64,000 nt of DNA from Amphibalanus amphitrite (lineage: Eukaryota > Arthropoda > Thecostraca > Balanomorpha > Balanidae), in contig NW_024881785.1 in the NCBI RefSeq assembly GCF_019059575.1, positions 124,001-188,000 on the forward strand, given 5' to 3'. The notes below the pieces were generated by a model. That model saw only the letters and a program-made list of their open reading frames with translations. It was not told where the DNA came from and searched no databases. Shown one piece after another: positions 13,793-28,127 of the stretch. Numbering within the stretch: position 1 is the stretch's first letter; each line of letters begins with the position of its first letter. The position numbers and the translations under genes were made by a program.

Positions 13793-15862
13793 ATGATGGC
13801 AGTGATGGCAGTGAGAGTGAAGCGGGTGGTGGACACATGGAAACATGCAAAGTTTACCGAAAGCAAGTTGAGAGCGATTGCAAATGATAACACCATTTGC
13901 ATGCCTAGTTCAAATTGGATTCAGATTGTGGGCTTGAATCGTGGTTATAGAGTGCTTCAAGCCTCAGGCAATATTTATGATTAACCCGACCTCTGATTGC
14001 GTTAGGAATGCATCTCATTTCCTGGAAGCCTTTAATAGTTTGTCAGTATTCGTTGATGATTGGGTGAAGAATGATCTGGACGTCTGGCGACCTTCACAGG
14101 GCGGCGCGGCTGGAACTGCAGCGGCGGTCGACCAGGCGCAGGATGACGGTAACACCGCGGCACCGGTGCTAACTATTGGCAGGCCGCCGGCGCACGTGCC
14201 AAGTCCGTCTCAGCGACAAGCACGCGTGCAAGGAAACAGACGTGTCCGCGCTGGGCCGGGGGGGGGGGAGGGGAGCGGCTGGGGCTCCTCCGAGCCCCAG
14301 GCGCCGCAGTGCCAGCCAGCGCTGCCCGCGGCAGTCAGAGGCGTGGCCGACCCCTCTGGCAGGTGGGCTACCCGGCGGGGCCCACAGCCGGTCGGTAACC
14401 GATACCGCTATTACAGCGGTGCTGTGTCGCTCGCGCCGCGTGCCGCGCGCTTCAAGACGCCAACTTCAGCCAGCAGTCCGAGCTTTTTAGCCGCATCAAT
14501 TATTGACGATAGCAGGGGATTCTTCGGAGCCGCCAAGCTAAACATAGTCGGCCGTAACTCATAGTGTCACCGGCGGTGGCGGCGCTCGCCGGCAAATGGC
14601 TTGTTGACGCTCGCGATGGCCGAGATTCATCAAAACGGGTGACGGCCGCCGGTAGAGTGTCGCGCCCGTGCAGGCACGCACTTGGCCACACCGGGAAAAG
14701 AAGGCCGGGAAAAAGCGGTGTGCTCCGGCAGGCGGGTGGCAGCGGGCTCAGGCGCAGGCGGGCTGGAGGAAGCAGCACAGGAAAATATGTGCCAGGCGAC
14801 AGGGTCACAGTTGCACCCATACCTATGCGTCACAAAGAGCGTAATGAGAGGTTTCCAGTGCCGGTGATTCAGGCGCCCAACAGTTTGCTCCAAGATAAAG
14901 ACACCCGTCTGGCCTGGATGGCCGCTGACAAAGTACCAACTCTGCCGAACGCCAAGCCAATAGGACACACGCGCCACCATTCGTCACCGGCAGCCGTATT
15001 TTGGCCATACGTCAGCCGAGGTGATTAGCTGGACCGACTGTCGGTTGGTCCCGGCTACCACTGATTAGACTGCCTGCGTCGCTCCCACTGGTCAGCGCGC
15101 CTGGCTTATTTGTTAACTTTATTCAGCATGATGGGCAACAGGTTCATGCCGCATCGACAGCTCGGTCACGATCTATTATGATAGATATCGGCGCCACGAT
15201 ATAAACCAGGCCATCCGCTCTCCGGCGCAGGTCGGCAGGCTGGAGTTCGCGGAACATGTGCGATTGCAGCATCGGAGGGTGCAGAGGTACTGAGCTGCGG
15301 CATCATTAGTAGCAGGGTGTCACAAGGGCGAAATATGTGAACTGATGAAACGTAATGCTGAATCTACTGTTCTCGGTTGACCAATGCGTATACAAAGCTT
15401 TGCAAGCTCGACGCTCGTCTGTTTTATGTCGTTTTATTTGCGATAACATTTCTTTGAAGTTAGCTTCTTGATCACATTTCAATTTTCATGACATGAAAGC
15501 ATATTGAATCGGGAGGCGCTATTGGCTTCATTCTTTCGTTCATTGATTTCACCGTTGCATTCACTCCCTCATTCCCCGTCCCCCCCCCCCCCAACAACAA
15601 CAGTGCTGAATGGCGACCTACTGCCGTCCGCCTAGTTCCGTCCAGTCGTGCTCGACTAATAACTCTCGGCCATCAAAACAGTTTTTACCGCGGCGGCAGG
15701 CGGCAGCGGCGGCACGTCTCCGTCGCTGCCATTTGACAAACTTCCAAACAAGCGCTCGTTCGGGCGCGCCGCTACGTGCCCTTCTGTGATTGCTTTGCCG
15801 AGCGGCAATTCTCGCGGTCCGCCGACCGGCGCCCTCGTGACGTCCGTCCCACGACACGGCGA

Positions 15863-15906
15863 CCCCCCCCCCCCCGGGGCGCCGCGGGCGGCGGGGGGGG
15901 GGGGGG
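15863..15906. repeat. C13...G14 inverted homopolymer pair
   Basis: A run of 13 C is followed by a short GC-only spacer and then by 14 G, so the two runs can pair as a GC-only hairpin. The flanks (GA before, TC after) extend the symmetry by two bases. Such sequence is prone to polymerase slippage, so the exact run lengths should not be trusted. Confidence 0.8.
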
Positions 15907-18900
15907 TCACGCAGGTACGTGACACGGACGTTCGGTGGAGACCCACCCCCTAATCAGCCGCGGCCGCCATTTGCATAGTGGCCGAGTGTTTATTTTTGAC
16001 GATTCGATGACAGGTCGATGGCATTGCACGAACACGGCTACGGTTTAATTAAAAGCGGGCGCGGCGCGACGCGGGGCGGCCCGGCGCCCACGCCATGTGA
16101 AGGGGGCGTGCCGCGCGGCTCCCTCCGCTGTGCAGTATGACGTCATCCGCGCCCAGTTGCAAATGAGCAGCACACTCAGCCAGAACTGAACAAACATAGC
16201 CGGCATTCCCCGAACATCACACTGAAGGCGCGAGCACGATAAGCCACAACGGATTTAACCCTATCCCAAACAGCTGAGTGTGCACTCACTTTCACAAACG
16301 TCGGCCCTCGCCTGCAGTCCATTCAGATTGGTTTGAATGAACGAACAAGAAGCCAGGAGAGTGGAGACTAGCAGACCTGCCCCGGTAACCAATCAAACTG
16401 TCACCACCAAGCCTCCGGAGTCCCGGACGTCAGGGTCGGCCCTCCCCTCCGGCTGGTCATCACGTCCCCTGCTCCAGAGCTCCGGGGCACTCCGGGACAG
16501 GTGCCGACCGCCCGGGGGACCCGGCCGCCGTCTGCCGGACTTCCGGAGACATGTCCAGCCGGAGTCCCCCCCCCTCGCCAGGACCCCCGGACCCTCAGAC
16601 CCTGGCCGTGCTCAGTCGCACGTGCCTCCAACCGGGCGCCAGTCGTGCAAAGTGCACAGTGCACATGGCTTCCGGTGAGCTGCGAAGCAGACCACCCCGC
16701 CAGCTGAGGGTACCTTCATTGAGGACCCATTGAGGACCCACGTAGTAGATACGATGAGGTTTATGCGGGATAAATTGAGCTCAAATTTCCAAAGTGGGCT
16801 TATTTTACATTGTGTTTTGTACCTAAGACTTGTATCTATCCCTCGTGATGTATCTTTGACGTGTGATCTGTAGAAGAGCATTACGATCCGTCCAAACGAG
16901 ATAGAAAAGTGACGATCCAGGGAATCTCTCGGAGTGTGCTGAGAGCATCGGAAGCGCCGCGCCGCTGCCGACAGACGGCTCTGCGGCTCGCTATTGTACC
17001 GTTTCCGGAGACCGGGCCGGCTCTAATGACGAGTTAGCCGCCGCTGATTGCCGGCGGCCGCATCACTCGACATCCCAGCCAGGTCCGCCGACAAAAAACA
17101 ACGTCGCGACCGACGATATTTTTCTGATGGGTGCCGGCGCGGCGCGAGAGCTAACCTGTTTATCTCCCGCGGGGCGGACCCGACGACCCGTGCCCGTTGT
17201 CCCCCGGCCGCCGACACACCATCTGTAAAGCTTTGTGGCGCGACTCCCCTAAGCGGTGGCGAGCGACGACGCGTTTTGGCGCATTTTTATGCGCTCTCGC
17301 GCTGATGATAAGATCGTCGTGGCCGGTATGAATAATTCTTTTATGTTTTACGCGTCGTCCATCACCATTTGTTCGCGATCGGCGCTGGATCGCCGCCACC
17401 GGCGGGGGAGCCGCGCCACTTGACAGATGACAATATGAAAATGGAAGGAGCGGTTTTGCTATCGCCGGTGCATCCATCATCGGCGCCGGCACAACAGGAA
17501 GCCTCGGACGGGCAGAGTCGGCGGCGGCCCGATCGCTTCCGACCCCAGAGAGCCGGCAGACGGCGGCGGTGGATCCGTGCTTCCTCCTCTGCATTTTCCG
17601 CCGCCCCCGCCCCCGCCCCCGCCCGCAGACAGCGGGCACGCTCCGGCGGCCCTCGGGCGGGGGCGGCGGCGGCAGGGCGGCTCTCTCCGTGTCGGTTCGA
17701 GCAGCAGCCGGCGCGCTGCGTGCGCGGCGACCGACACAGATGCGATCTCTGAGCTGACATCTGCAGGGTAGCGGCCCACCCTGCACTGCTCACAGACGGC
17801 CGATAAGAGGTGTTTCGGCGGGCGAACGGGGTCGCATCTGCCGCTGCAACGGCTGACCGGTCACCTGTGGGCCGGGGGCGGGTTCAGCCGTTCGCGACCG
17901 CTGGGCCGTGACCGCTGAGCACGTGCGAAGCGCCGATCAGCGGAGGAAGAGCGCCATGAGTTGGAGCGCCAGACTGCCCGCCAGCCGCCACCAGCCGCCG
18001 CCGCGCTGCAGTCCAGCTCAGAGGTGAAAAACGCCGTGCAGCTAATGAGCGACGTGGACGGCAAACGCGGCGCGCAGCCGACAATTACTGCTGATTGCGC
18101 GCTGCGCCGCGAAGGGAGACGGTGCGCCAGACGGGCTGGCGGCGGACGGTGCAGCCGACAGCTGGCGCAGCTCGCTGCCGGCAGCTTCCTGGAACGACGG
18201 AGCTGCCGGCGGAGTCCTCACCCCGCGCTCTGACGACGACCCGCCCTCAGGAATCGACCCGGCTCGGACAGACTTAGTCGATTTCTCAACAGCTTGTTAC
18301 TGAATTAAATCGCAATTTTAGTGCTCTTGGGTACGCACGTGTCGTGGTAATCAGCGAATGTGCGAACTTTTCAGCCGTAGTTTTTACTGTATTTCATACT
18401 TATAATGCCGTGAGCTATAAGTGACGAAATACAACTGATATTGTAATTGAAATTGTTCAGCTCCTCAACGACCTTGCTCAGTGGGCATATCAGAAGACGA
18501 CTGAGAACGGAAGATCTTAACGCTACACGCCAGAATGCTTCTCAAAAGTTAGCTAACGAAAACACTGAACTTTCACAACACCCAGGCAGCCCCATTCTCA
18601 GCGCGCGCCAGTGGGGGCCGGGATCGGTAAGTTCAGCTGCGGTTCGACTACAGCCGCGGGCGCAACTGCGCGGGGACGACAGCCGACCGTTCCTGGCCAT
18701 TCATCGGCGCATACCGAGCGAGCTGCATCATCTCAACGAGCTGGTGCGCCCAGCTGGCCGCCGGCCGGCCTCCTCGAGAGGACTCAGCACTGATAATCGA
18801 GAGGGCCTCTCAGCGACGACAAGGAATAGCTAATAATCACCATAATGACCACTTGATGTACCAACACAGTTTTTGAACAATGTCACGATAAAAAGTTAGT

Positions 18901-21495
18901 CATTCTGCAGGATGGGCTGCCAATTGCCATCCTGGGAACTCCCCTGAAGCTGAAGGGTGGGTGGAGGGGGCGTGGAGGGGAGAGGAGAGGGGGAGGGAGG
19001 GAGGTCCGCAGTCGGCAGCTGGGAGCGTCTCACAAGGCTCGCCGTTTGCGGCCGCCCTAATGAATTCACCGCCGGCGGACAGCCGCCATTACCAGACCGC
19101 CGCCGCAGACCGCCTCCAAATGATTACTCCCCGCGCCGACCTTCGCATTTATGTCCTCGGAAAAATTATAAAAAAGACACTGGCTGGAGGGCCGGCCGGC
19201 TATTTGACGCGGCTATCAGGAGCGGTGGCCGCCCGCAGGGGTCACGTGGCCGCGCTGCGGAGGGCCGGGCGAGATCACGTGACCGGGCTGTGCTGGGAAG
19301 AGCAGCGTGTCGTTGTCGGCGCAGATCATCAGCGCCGACCCCCGCGGACAGGTGACCCCCGCTGGGCCCTGACCGGGGTCCGACCTCAAACGGGGCCCGA
19401 ACACCTCTCGGTGCGGCGGTTCGGAGAGAGCCGGGACGCCGAACGGAACTGGTTCGGGCTGTTCGGAGGAGGGAATGAGAGCAGAGCCAGCATGGGGTCA
19501 GCGCCGTTCGCTGCGGGGGTGCACGCTCAACCTACGACCTGTCACCGCTGGGCAACTGAACACGTGGTCCGGCACTGCATCGGCGAAGAGGAGACGTCGT
19601 TTTTTGAGATAGCCGAACGCGTTTGCCATTCGGAATTGTTGGCCGATATAGCGTAGAGCCATGATCTGAGTCCACCAAACTAAAAGATAGAACCAACTGA
19701 TATCTCGCTCGACATGCAACGTGATGAAAAAGTTACTCGAAACCCATGTTCAAGTAACATTGCTGCCAGTAGACGGGTCCCAACTTCCCAAGCCCGACAC
19801 TCTCCCCGGTGACCTGGGTCAGCCCGGTAGCCTGCCTTGCCACCCTACCCATCTAACGGTCAGCGGGCGCAGAGCGGCGGCGGCGGTGTCGCTGCCGAGC
19901 TGTATCGACCGCCCCGGCGGTGACCCGGGCGGGGCCGAGCACAGGAGGCCACCACAGCTGCACAGACCGCACCATCTAATGGCGCGACACAAATCGCAGC
20001 GTCGCCTAATGACAGTTTTCGGAGGCGGACGTTATTAATGTCAGACGCGTCGGCAAATAAAAAGCAGCGCACTAATAGAGCGCTCGATTACGGTGATTAC
20101 ATCGCCGGAGCCACCGGGACGTATGACAAAGGACAAACCGGTCGGCCGTGTAGCGACGGCAATTTGGTTTGACGGTAAAGACACAACCTGTCGCGCCTGT
20201 CACGACTGTGACGGACACCGAGGTCACAGCGGCGAGTGAGCGTGAAAAAGACGCGTCGGGGACCCGCCTGCTGGATGAGCAGCAGAGGCACCACTCACAA
20301 CAACACTGCGAGAGGGGAGCACTCGAACCACGTGGACACCAAAACGGCAACATCAAAGGGGAACTGGATAAGATGAGGTTGGGATTTAAGTGTTCGTTTG
20401 TAGATACAAGGTGTGATCCATATTACGAATGTCGTCCTTTACACCGATACGGGCAGCCGTTTGGAGATTAATTACTGACCAACGATGGGACAACCAGCTG
20501 CTTGACCTTCGGATTGTGTGGAAGAGATGGAGAGGGACACTTGGTAAATGAAAAATGACCGAGGCTTTTTTGCTCATTTCACTGTCTGAGTGCCTGTAAA
20601 TGTATCTGTGATTGTGACAGTCAGCGTCTCCGGACGATGAAACTTTCAGTTCATGGGATGACCAGACCATTTAACCAGTGGACCAGGACCGCAGACTATC
20701 GGACCACTTTGGGCCACCAGACCATCAGTGCAGTGGCGCGGTGATCGGGCTAGGCCGGTCCGGACCAGAGGTGGTCTCTTCTGAACGGGTCGCCTCGCTC
20801 AGACGCTCCTGAACAGGTCGCCCCTTTCTCCTGCACTGGTCTCCTCTCTCCTGGACAAGTTATTACACCCGAACAGCTCGTCTCCGCGGCCGACGGGCCG
20901 CACCCGCTCGGACGGCGCACGACGGAGCGCAAATTTCGCGCCCATCGCGCGGCCAACGACCGGGCGCGCCCGCCGGCGGCGACCCTTTTATTACATGTGC
21001 CGGACATTGCGGCATGATGTGCGCGCCGAGAGGGCCGCTTCGGCGAACGGCCGGCCGGCGGCGGCGCTCTGCTGGCCATTTGTATGCTGGCCGCGGCCCG
21101 GTGTCACGACGCCGGCGCCGCTGCCGTGACGGCCGGCCGTCACGTCACGGCCCGGCCGGCGGTGTCCACGGGCGGCGGCACGGCCGGTACGGCGCGCCGC
21201 CGGACGTACCGGACGGTTCCGCGTGGTGACCGCCGGCTGCGGCTCGCGTGCGCCGCGCCCATGAGACGCCGGGCAGCCAGATGACGGTCCGGACCGGCCT
21301 CCGTCCGTCGCCGGCCGCCGGCTCACGCAGATCCACCGGCGAGCTCTGGCGGCGCCGCGCCGACAGCCGGCTAACCCTCTCGGCTCAGGCGCAATCCCCA
21401 ATCAGTCGGCGCCGGCCGTGCGCACCGCGCGCCCGACCGGCCGACTGATTAAAAAGACAAACGGGGTGTCGACCGGCGCGCGCCTGTATTAATAA

Positions 21496-21503
21496 TGTAA
21501 ACA
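21496..21503 (+). promoter_or_regulatory. forkhead-type motif TGTAAACA
   Basis: A perfect core forkhead consensus directly after TAATAA in an A/T patch within GC-rich DNA. A single 8-mer match is weak evidence by itself. Confidence 0.25.
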
Positions 21504-24500
21504 CTCGCGGTCGCGCGGGGCGAGCCAACACAATGCGCACGGAGCCTCCGAGCGACCCGAGCGGTCCGAGCGGCGCCCCCGACACGACGAGAAAACAGAT
21601 CGGACACGCGAGTTTTGTACAAACAGGGGGCAGCGTCCGCGCCGCCGGCCGCTCCGGTCGAAGGCTACAGCGCATCAATGATGGATCCGGACCGACATGA
21701 GCGGACCGAGGCCGGCCAGCCGCCGCGTGGCCAATCAACCCGCGAGAAAGGGTGTCCCGCTGTAATTAAATGTCAAAAGCCAGGTAAAATCTAATGAGAT
21801 ACCGCGCCGGCTAATTTTATGGGCTCGGCACGACACAAATTGCGTGATGCCGCTCCACTAATTAGGTATTCGGCGACGGTTGCTGGGTGGTAGGGTGACT
21901 CACAGTTCAGAAGTGCATCTCGAGGAGCAGGATGCTGTCAGTTGTCTCAGGGTATCACTCCTAAGACCTTGGAACACTTGGATTATGGATGTCAAAAACT
22001 GGGAGAAAAATCGTTGCGCCCCAAATAACTCGGGGAACAGCCCCCGTGCCCATTCCACGTGAGTTGTGACTATACATGACTCGGCAACCTAAAGGGCTAG
22101 ATATGGAGTGATGCTATATATAAACACGTGCAATCATGCACGCGAATGGTTAGATATGTTCTCATGTTCTGAAATATTTGCCTGCAGTCGGCGGATTCCA
22201 CAGACTCACATGGCTATGTCATTGACCCGGATCCATATCATCTCTAGACGGGGCGGTACCAGTGAACGTCCGTGCGGCACCGGGCGCCTCCTTTGGTGCA
22301 CTTCACGCCCGTAATGGAGGTGAATGCACCACGGCACGACTGTCGGCGACACAGTCAATGGGGCGGCACAGACCAGTCGCGCCGACCACCATTGTGGACC
22401 GCGGCAGGAATGCAGTGTTTGCCGCCACCATTTAACCTCCATTGCATGCTGGATGATGGGACTTGATAAAACAGCGTGATGTTGCAGTACCATGGGCCAT
22501 GAAGTGCTGTTCAGTGACAGTTTATCTGTGTCGGGAAATTCTTAACATGTGTCTTTTGGGAATTCAAGTGGGAGGAATGTTTTACGGCTGATGGTTTTTT
22601 TATATCATGTCTTGGATCCAGCTCACAAGTCCCAAATCGACGGCCTCTCGTGCAATCCAATCTATGAATCTCTGGAAGTTCCTTCAAGAAGTTCCAATTC
22701 GTTTTGGATTTTATCGTTTTTTAACGGTGTCCTGCCCAACAATCCCAACATTGTTCCTCCCAAACGTTATAAACGCTGGGTTTATCCCAAGGCAAATGCC
22801 CTGTTCGCGGATTTTCCTTTATGGAATAATCGATATGAAAACGCTTACGTTAAAAACTCCGAATCATGGAAGTTACGCTCCAAGTCTATTTTTCCTGTTT
22901 CGGCAAAGGAGCCCTCTATAGCTGTATTACCATTCCAGAGCGGGGCTGGGGACCGTGACACCACACTGAGAGCCCCTCCGCTCCTCCCCGACTGATGACA
23001 GGAAGCTCTGTGTGCCCCTACCCCCACTGGGGTACGGGGGGGGGGGCGTGTGAGTGTGTGAGTGGGAGTCTGTGAGCGGTGACCTCCTCCAGCGGCGGCC
23101 ACAACAAAGCCAGCCGCCGCCTAATTACCGGTCGCTTCATCAATAGGCGACCACGACATAATAACAAAAACGGCCGCGCGCACCCAAGTAATTTTTTAAT
23201 TTCTCGTGTCGAATCACGCATTCGGGGTGGCGGGGGCGGTGTCGCCTGTGATGTGTTAATTTCGTAAATAAGGTCGCGGCGCCGATTCGGGGGCGTTTGG
23301 TCTAATGAGCCAGCCGATACTCCGTAATGGAGCTCGTAGCCTCGGCTGGGTGATAGGGGTGGGTCGGGCGCTGACTCGGGTGCCACCCTGTCGACGATTT
23401 ATCGGTGTTTGGTAAGCCGAACCACCTCGGATCGGACACACCTGGGTGTCTGGTCAGCAGACGGTCTGCAGGTTCGGTCACGGTCACACCCACAGACGAG
23501 ATGACAGCTCAGATGACCGATCAAAGGTGAGGTACGCGATAGGCCACACGAGTCCTGTGCCATGGGGGTGACTGCGAGTGACATCAGCATTCGGAGCGAG
23601 CGAGCCACAATGGAGATTGCAGCCCCGGTCAGGTGACTGGAGAGTTACGATGAAAGGTGAGTTTCAATGAAAGTCACATGATCGTCTGATCAGAGCAAGT
23701 CTACCGAGTTGGAATTGAGATATTGGACGTGTCAAGGGATATTGAGCAGATTGACAGGTGCATTAGGTCACATGAAAATACGTGGTAGCTGGGCACACCA
23801 TAGAGCACTTTAAGAAGCACACCACAGAGGAGGTCAAAGAAGCGGTCTCCATGGACAGGTCAAAGGGCAAATGACCTCCCGTGACGTCACCGGACCACTG
23901 GAGAGTGATGCTGGGAACTGGCGCGCCGCTGCCGGCGACGCGCCAATTTTATTAACATAATCACCGCCTTTTCGCCGGTCACCTGACCATAGATCATTTG
24001 ACAAGAATCCGATCGTCACCTACCCCGTAATTTACCATTTATGACGGGCATTGTTCCCGTGGTAGCAGCCGGGTCCGCGAGATGGCGGCTTTGTGTTGAG
24101 GACCGGCGCCGCGCGGGGATCGCATTCCGCGCGCGGGACCGCGCCGCCGCTGGCCGCCCGCTGTCGCCGCCGCCGCCGCCACGCGCTCGCCGCCCATGCA
24201 TATGTATCGGCGGCGCGGCGCGGCGCGGTCTCCCATGTTTACTGTCGCGGCCGGGCGGCAGGGACCAGCAGCGGGCGAGGTGCGCGGGGCCGGGCGCTGC
24301 ACGCGCGGCCGGCGGGCGGCGGCCGGCCGACCGCGCCCCCCGCCGGCCGCAGATGAATCTGAGGACACGCTGCCAGTGACAGAGGCCGGTGGCGCGGCGC
24401 GGCGTGCGACCCGGCGCCGCTACATTAGCAGCATTATTCATGGTGTCGGTCGAGCTGCGCCGAGGGCGGCCGCCGGCCCAGAGGTCGACGCGGCCCGCCC

Positions 24501-27072
24501 GCGGCGCCGGCCGACCTGACAAACAATGGGGCCCAGCGCCGGCCGGCCATCGTCACTCATCGCCACCGGCGCGCCACTCGTCGCCGCCGCCGCCGCGCCG
24601 GGAGCGCGCCACAAAGACGGCCGCCGCGCCGGGACCGCAGAGACACGCCGGAGACGGCGCGGCGGTGACGACGAGGGAGACCGTCGCCCGCCCTCCGGAC
24701 TCGGGCACAAAGAGACTCCCCCAAAGGCGTGTCGGGTCATCACCGTCTGAAGAGGAGGGAGGAAGCCAGAAAGAGGTGGGAGGACGTTGTGGCCTGACCA
24801 CCCCAACCGGAGATAAGGCGCCGCCCGGGGAGAGATTGGGGAGCTTCGAGAAGAGCACTGTCCAGGAAGAGCGATGACATCATTTGTCAAAAGAGAAAGG
24901 CCACATAAGCTGGGGAAGGGTGGGCACTGTCGGGCAGTCCCCGATATGTCGCGCGTTATCTGCGTGATGGGTCGTTCGTGGGGAATGTGATAGGGAGGCT
25001 GGACTAATACGATGGGCATTGCCACTACGCTGGCCACATCATCTGGTTATTTACGACTTGTGTTGACTTCTGACCAGGAATACACCCGACACGATATGAC
25101 GACCTCAGGCCCATCTGCTGTGCATCTTGTTTCTGTTGGTGAAGTGATGAAGTTGTGAAACGGTTGATCATGTTTGTACCGCCTTGCTGAGGCGTCAGCA
25201 GTGTAGCAGCTGCAGGAGCAGCAGAGCCGTCGGCGGCAGGGCCCGGTCTCGATCCCTATGCGGGGGCGTGCGGCGTAGGCCCCGCTCGGGGCGTGCCGTC
25301 AACACCCGCTGGGCACGGGTCACGGCTCGAGTGTCGCCGGCTCCAGCACCGTCAGCTCGCGGTCACGGCGCCACTCCGCCCACCCGGTACTCATGTTTCG
25401 TCTGCCGGTAATCACCGACCAATCTACCGGCGAGCAGGGGACGATCGGAAGTCGGGCGCACCCCGCCAGGTGACCTCAGGTCATGTGCTCTGTCCGGGCT
25501 CAACCGACACGGACTCCCCACACCGTGGGAACTCCAGACTCAGCCGGCAAATCTCCCAAATCTGCGGCATCATTGCATGAGCGTCCTTCACATGACATTT
25601 CGAGCGAAGAGCTTAGCCACAATCCTGTTCCGAGTCCATTTTCTGATGCACCTGCACATCAACAAAAATCTCGCTCCGCTAATCCAGCTCGGTACCGGTC
25701 AGATTCGCCAAAAGTGGCTCCAATTTCCTCTTCCTCTTTTAACGTACCCAGCCACCAATCCCGAAACAATAACGAGTCGCCGAGGGAAACCGTTCTGCTA
25801 TCGGTCCTGAGGTCTTCTGATTCCACTAACTCTCCCCGACCGTAGCGGAGCCCGGTGCGGGCAGCTAAACCTGAGCCGGCGTCACCACGAGACGCCGTGG
25901 CGTGTGGTTGTAAAGCACCCGGGCGGTTCGACAGTGCGGCGGCGGCACGGCGGGGCGCTCTCGACAGGGTATTGTGGTCGGCACGGGCTGGCCCGATTTA
26001 CGGGTCGTCAAAGGGCCCGCCCTGGCGGCGGCGGTGGGGTGCCGCCGTCCACGACGAGCTTGGGGGGGGGGGGAGGGTGTGACGGTGTCACAAAGCCACG
26101 TCACGAGCCTCGCGGGTCAAACAGCTATCGACGGCAGGGGCGCGCCGAGCATGTGAGTTATGGGCACTTTGGTGAAACAGGTCTGACCGAGTACCCTGTG
26201 TTTTACACAATTGGCGACCTTCTTAACGCAAAGCAATGAGACACCCGTCAGCCATGCAAACGAATCATTCATTTGATTTTTCCATGCCGTGTGTAGGTAG
26301 CTGTCCAAGTGTCCAATGTGAAGCACCCGGAGCCAAATGCCCGGTAATCATTATACGAGTGAGCGGCATAATTTGCATGTTCTGTGCGTATACGACTCTG
26401 TCATTGCTGACGAAGCAGCGGGCCTGACCGACTGGCACATGACCGGCGGACATCAGTCATCGCCACGTCCGTAATTTAACACCGACGACACTGGCCGGCG
26501 CACACGCGGCAAAACTTGGCGCAGCGTCATCGAGCCGGGGGCTGACGCAATGAGGGCGCCGCAGCGACACGCGTTAATGTCACCAAAAGGGTGGCATTTG
26601 GAGGAAAGGGGTCTAATTTTGTGCCCGCTGACCATAGCATTGGATAAATTGTGAAATCGACGCATCTTGTTCTTCTCGTCTGTGAGAGGCCGTGCCAATC
26701 CTTGTGCATATGCATGAGGAATCGATGATTTCTGTGCAACCATGGGCGTCTCCTTATCAACTGGTTCATTCATTTTGCTCATTTATGCATCGTGAATCGC
26801 TGAGAGAGCATTACAATGTTTCGGTATGACGCCGGTAATCCTCGTGCATATTTGAAATTATGACGCTTATAACCATGCAAGCCTACCTTGAATGAATACT
26901 GAACGAGCGAACAGTCAGCAATGTTGCTCGGTGACCCACAAATCTCGTCCCAGTGCCGTGGGGGGGGGGGTCAGACAGACGGGACAGCTGGCGGCACGCC
27001 CCCCCCCCCCTGGAGAACGGCCGCGAGGGTCCATCTCCCGCTGAGACGGCCCTTCAAAGGGACCGATGGTGC

Positions 27073-27183
27073 GCGACCGTCACCTGTCCCCGACCGTCAC
27101 CAGACGTCACCAGACGTCACCAGATGTCACCAGATGTCACCAGAGGTTACCAGACGTCACCAGACGTCATCAGATGTCACCGA
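27073..27183 (+). repeat. 11-bp CACCAGACGT tandem repeat
   Basis: About nine copies of an 11-base unit (GTCACCAGACG with T/C and A/G variants such as GTCACCAGATG and GTTACCAGACG). It forms a chain of TGACGT/GACGTCA-like words. Confidence 0.88.
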
Positions 27184-28127
27184 AGATTAACATTCGTCAT
27201 ATATTTCCACTAACACGCTGAGTGTTAGATAAATCATGATATCGATTGTGACCACCACCCGTGATGCAGATTTTCTATGGCAAAGGTGACTATCAAGTAC
27301 CATTCGCTAACGGAGCTCCAAAGCTCACAGCTAGAAGCAGCCACCTGACTCCTCTCCCAGATCAGCCACTCAGCTGAAATCACCATCACTTTGCTGTCGC
27401 CCCCTTATTAGTGCGTCACCGGAGAAGTCAGCAATGTCATAGGGCTGCCCGGCGTGATGGGAAGCGTTCCGTCCCGTCTTGAGGAACAGTCCTCGCGTCG
27501 GTGTGACAGGGGAGAGCCCCCGTGCCGTCCTGCAGGAAAGCCCTCGCGGGTGTGACGGGAGAGCCTCCGTCCCATCCGTCAGCCTCCAAGGCTACCGGTG
27601 CGCCTCGTCCGGCCAGCGCTAAACCGCTTTTAGCTCGATCCGGCGGCAAAGCCTGCCGTGCAGGCCGCACTTGGTCACAATCTCCTCAGTTGTCTATAAT
27701 TTAAATGTCCGCGGGTGACGGGTGTCCGTCAAGTTGACAGACATAGCATGATTGTCTCAAGTATTAGGTTTTTGTCGGCGACATTGGGCCGGTTTAATGC
27801 GGGGCAGGCACGCGTGGCGCACGGTGAGCTGGGAGGCGCGGCTGCCGGCGCTCCTCAAAGGAGCCGCCACCGCAGCTAAACCGCCGCCCGGTCTGTACCG
27901 GGGGACATTCCGGCTCAGCTTAGTTACGGTAATTGGTGCTCCATTAGCACTGCATGGGCGACTGTCGACCGGCGCTATGATTATTTTTATATTGAATTTG
28001 AAAATAAATATGGTTTGAATAAAAAAATAAAACCCAAACATATTAGATAAGTAGGCTACTTACGCCTGCAGTATGCATTTTTAAACGCTTATTTTAAATT
28101 ATCCAGCTTATTGTGTGGATAGGTATA
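27184..28127. other. noncoding stretch, no gene seen
   Basis: Mixed-composition DNA with a GC-rich block at 27430-27670 containing imperfect repeats of GACGGGA-type words, then an AT-rich transition at about 27970-28110 leading to the transposon. No supported exon. Confidence 0.5.

Larger units (their letters stand above)
13793..27072. other. long noncoding stretch with GC-rich blocks, no gene seen
   Basis: GC-rich, CpG-rich blocks lie at about 14100-14450, 15660-16110, 16960-18250, 18950-19480, 20880-21460, 24060-24760 and 25240-25400. Many carry short A/T-rich homeodomain-like cores such as TAATTA embedded in GC-rich sequence. Octamer-type ATTTGCAT occurs at 13895-13902, 15969-15976 and 26371-26378, and a forkhead-type TGTAAACA at 21496-21503. 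Long homopolymer G or C runs occur at 15580-15592, 15863-15875, 15893-15906, 23036-23046, 26062-26073, 26960-26970 and 26999-27010. The AT-rich frame around 22549-22995 has no recognisable domain. I found no RNA gene and no supported exon. Confidence 0.45.

Noticed and set aside
18961-19656. 231-codon plus-strand open frame
   Set aside because: Starts in a GGAGGGG purine tract and runs through GC-rich DNA. No domain recognised and other frames are equally open.
22549-22995. 148-codon frame in AT-rich DNA
   Set aside because: Looks superficially protein-like, but overlapping frames are also open and no motif, splice site or homology is evident.
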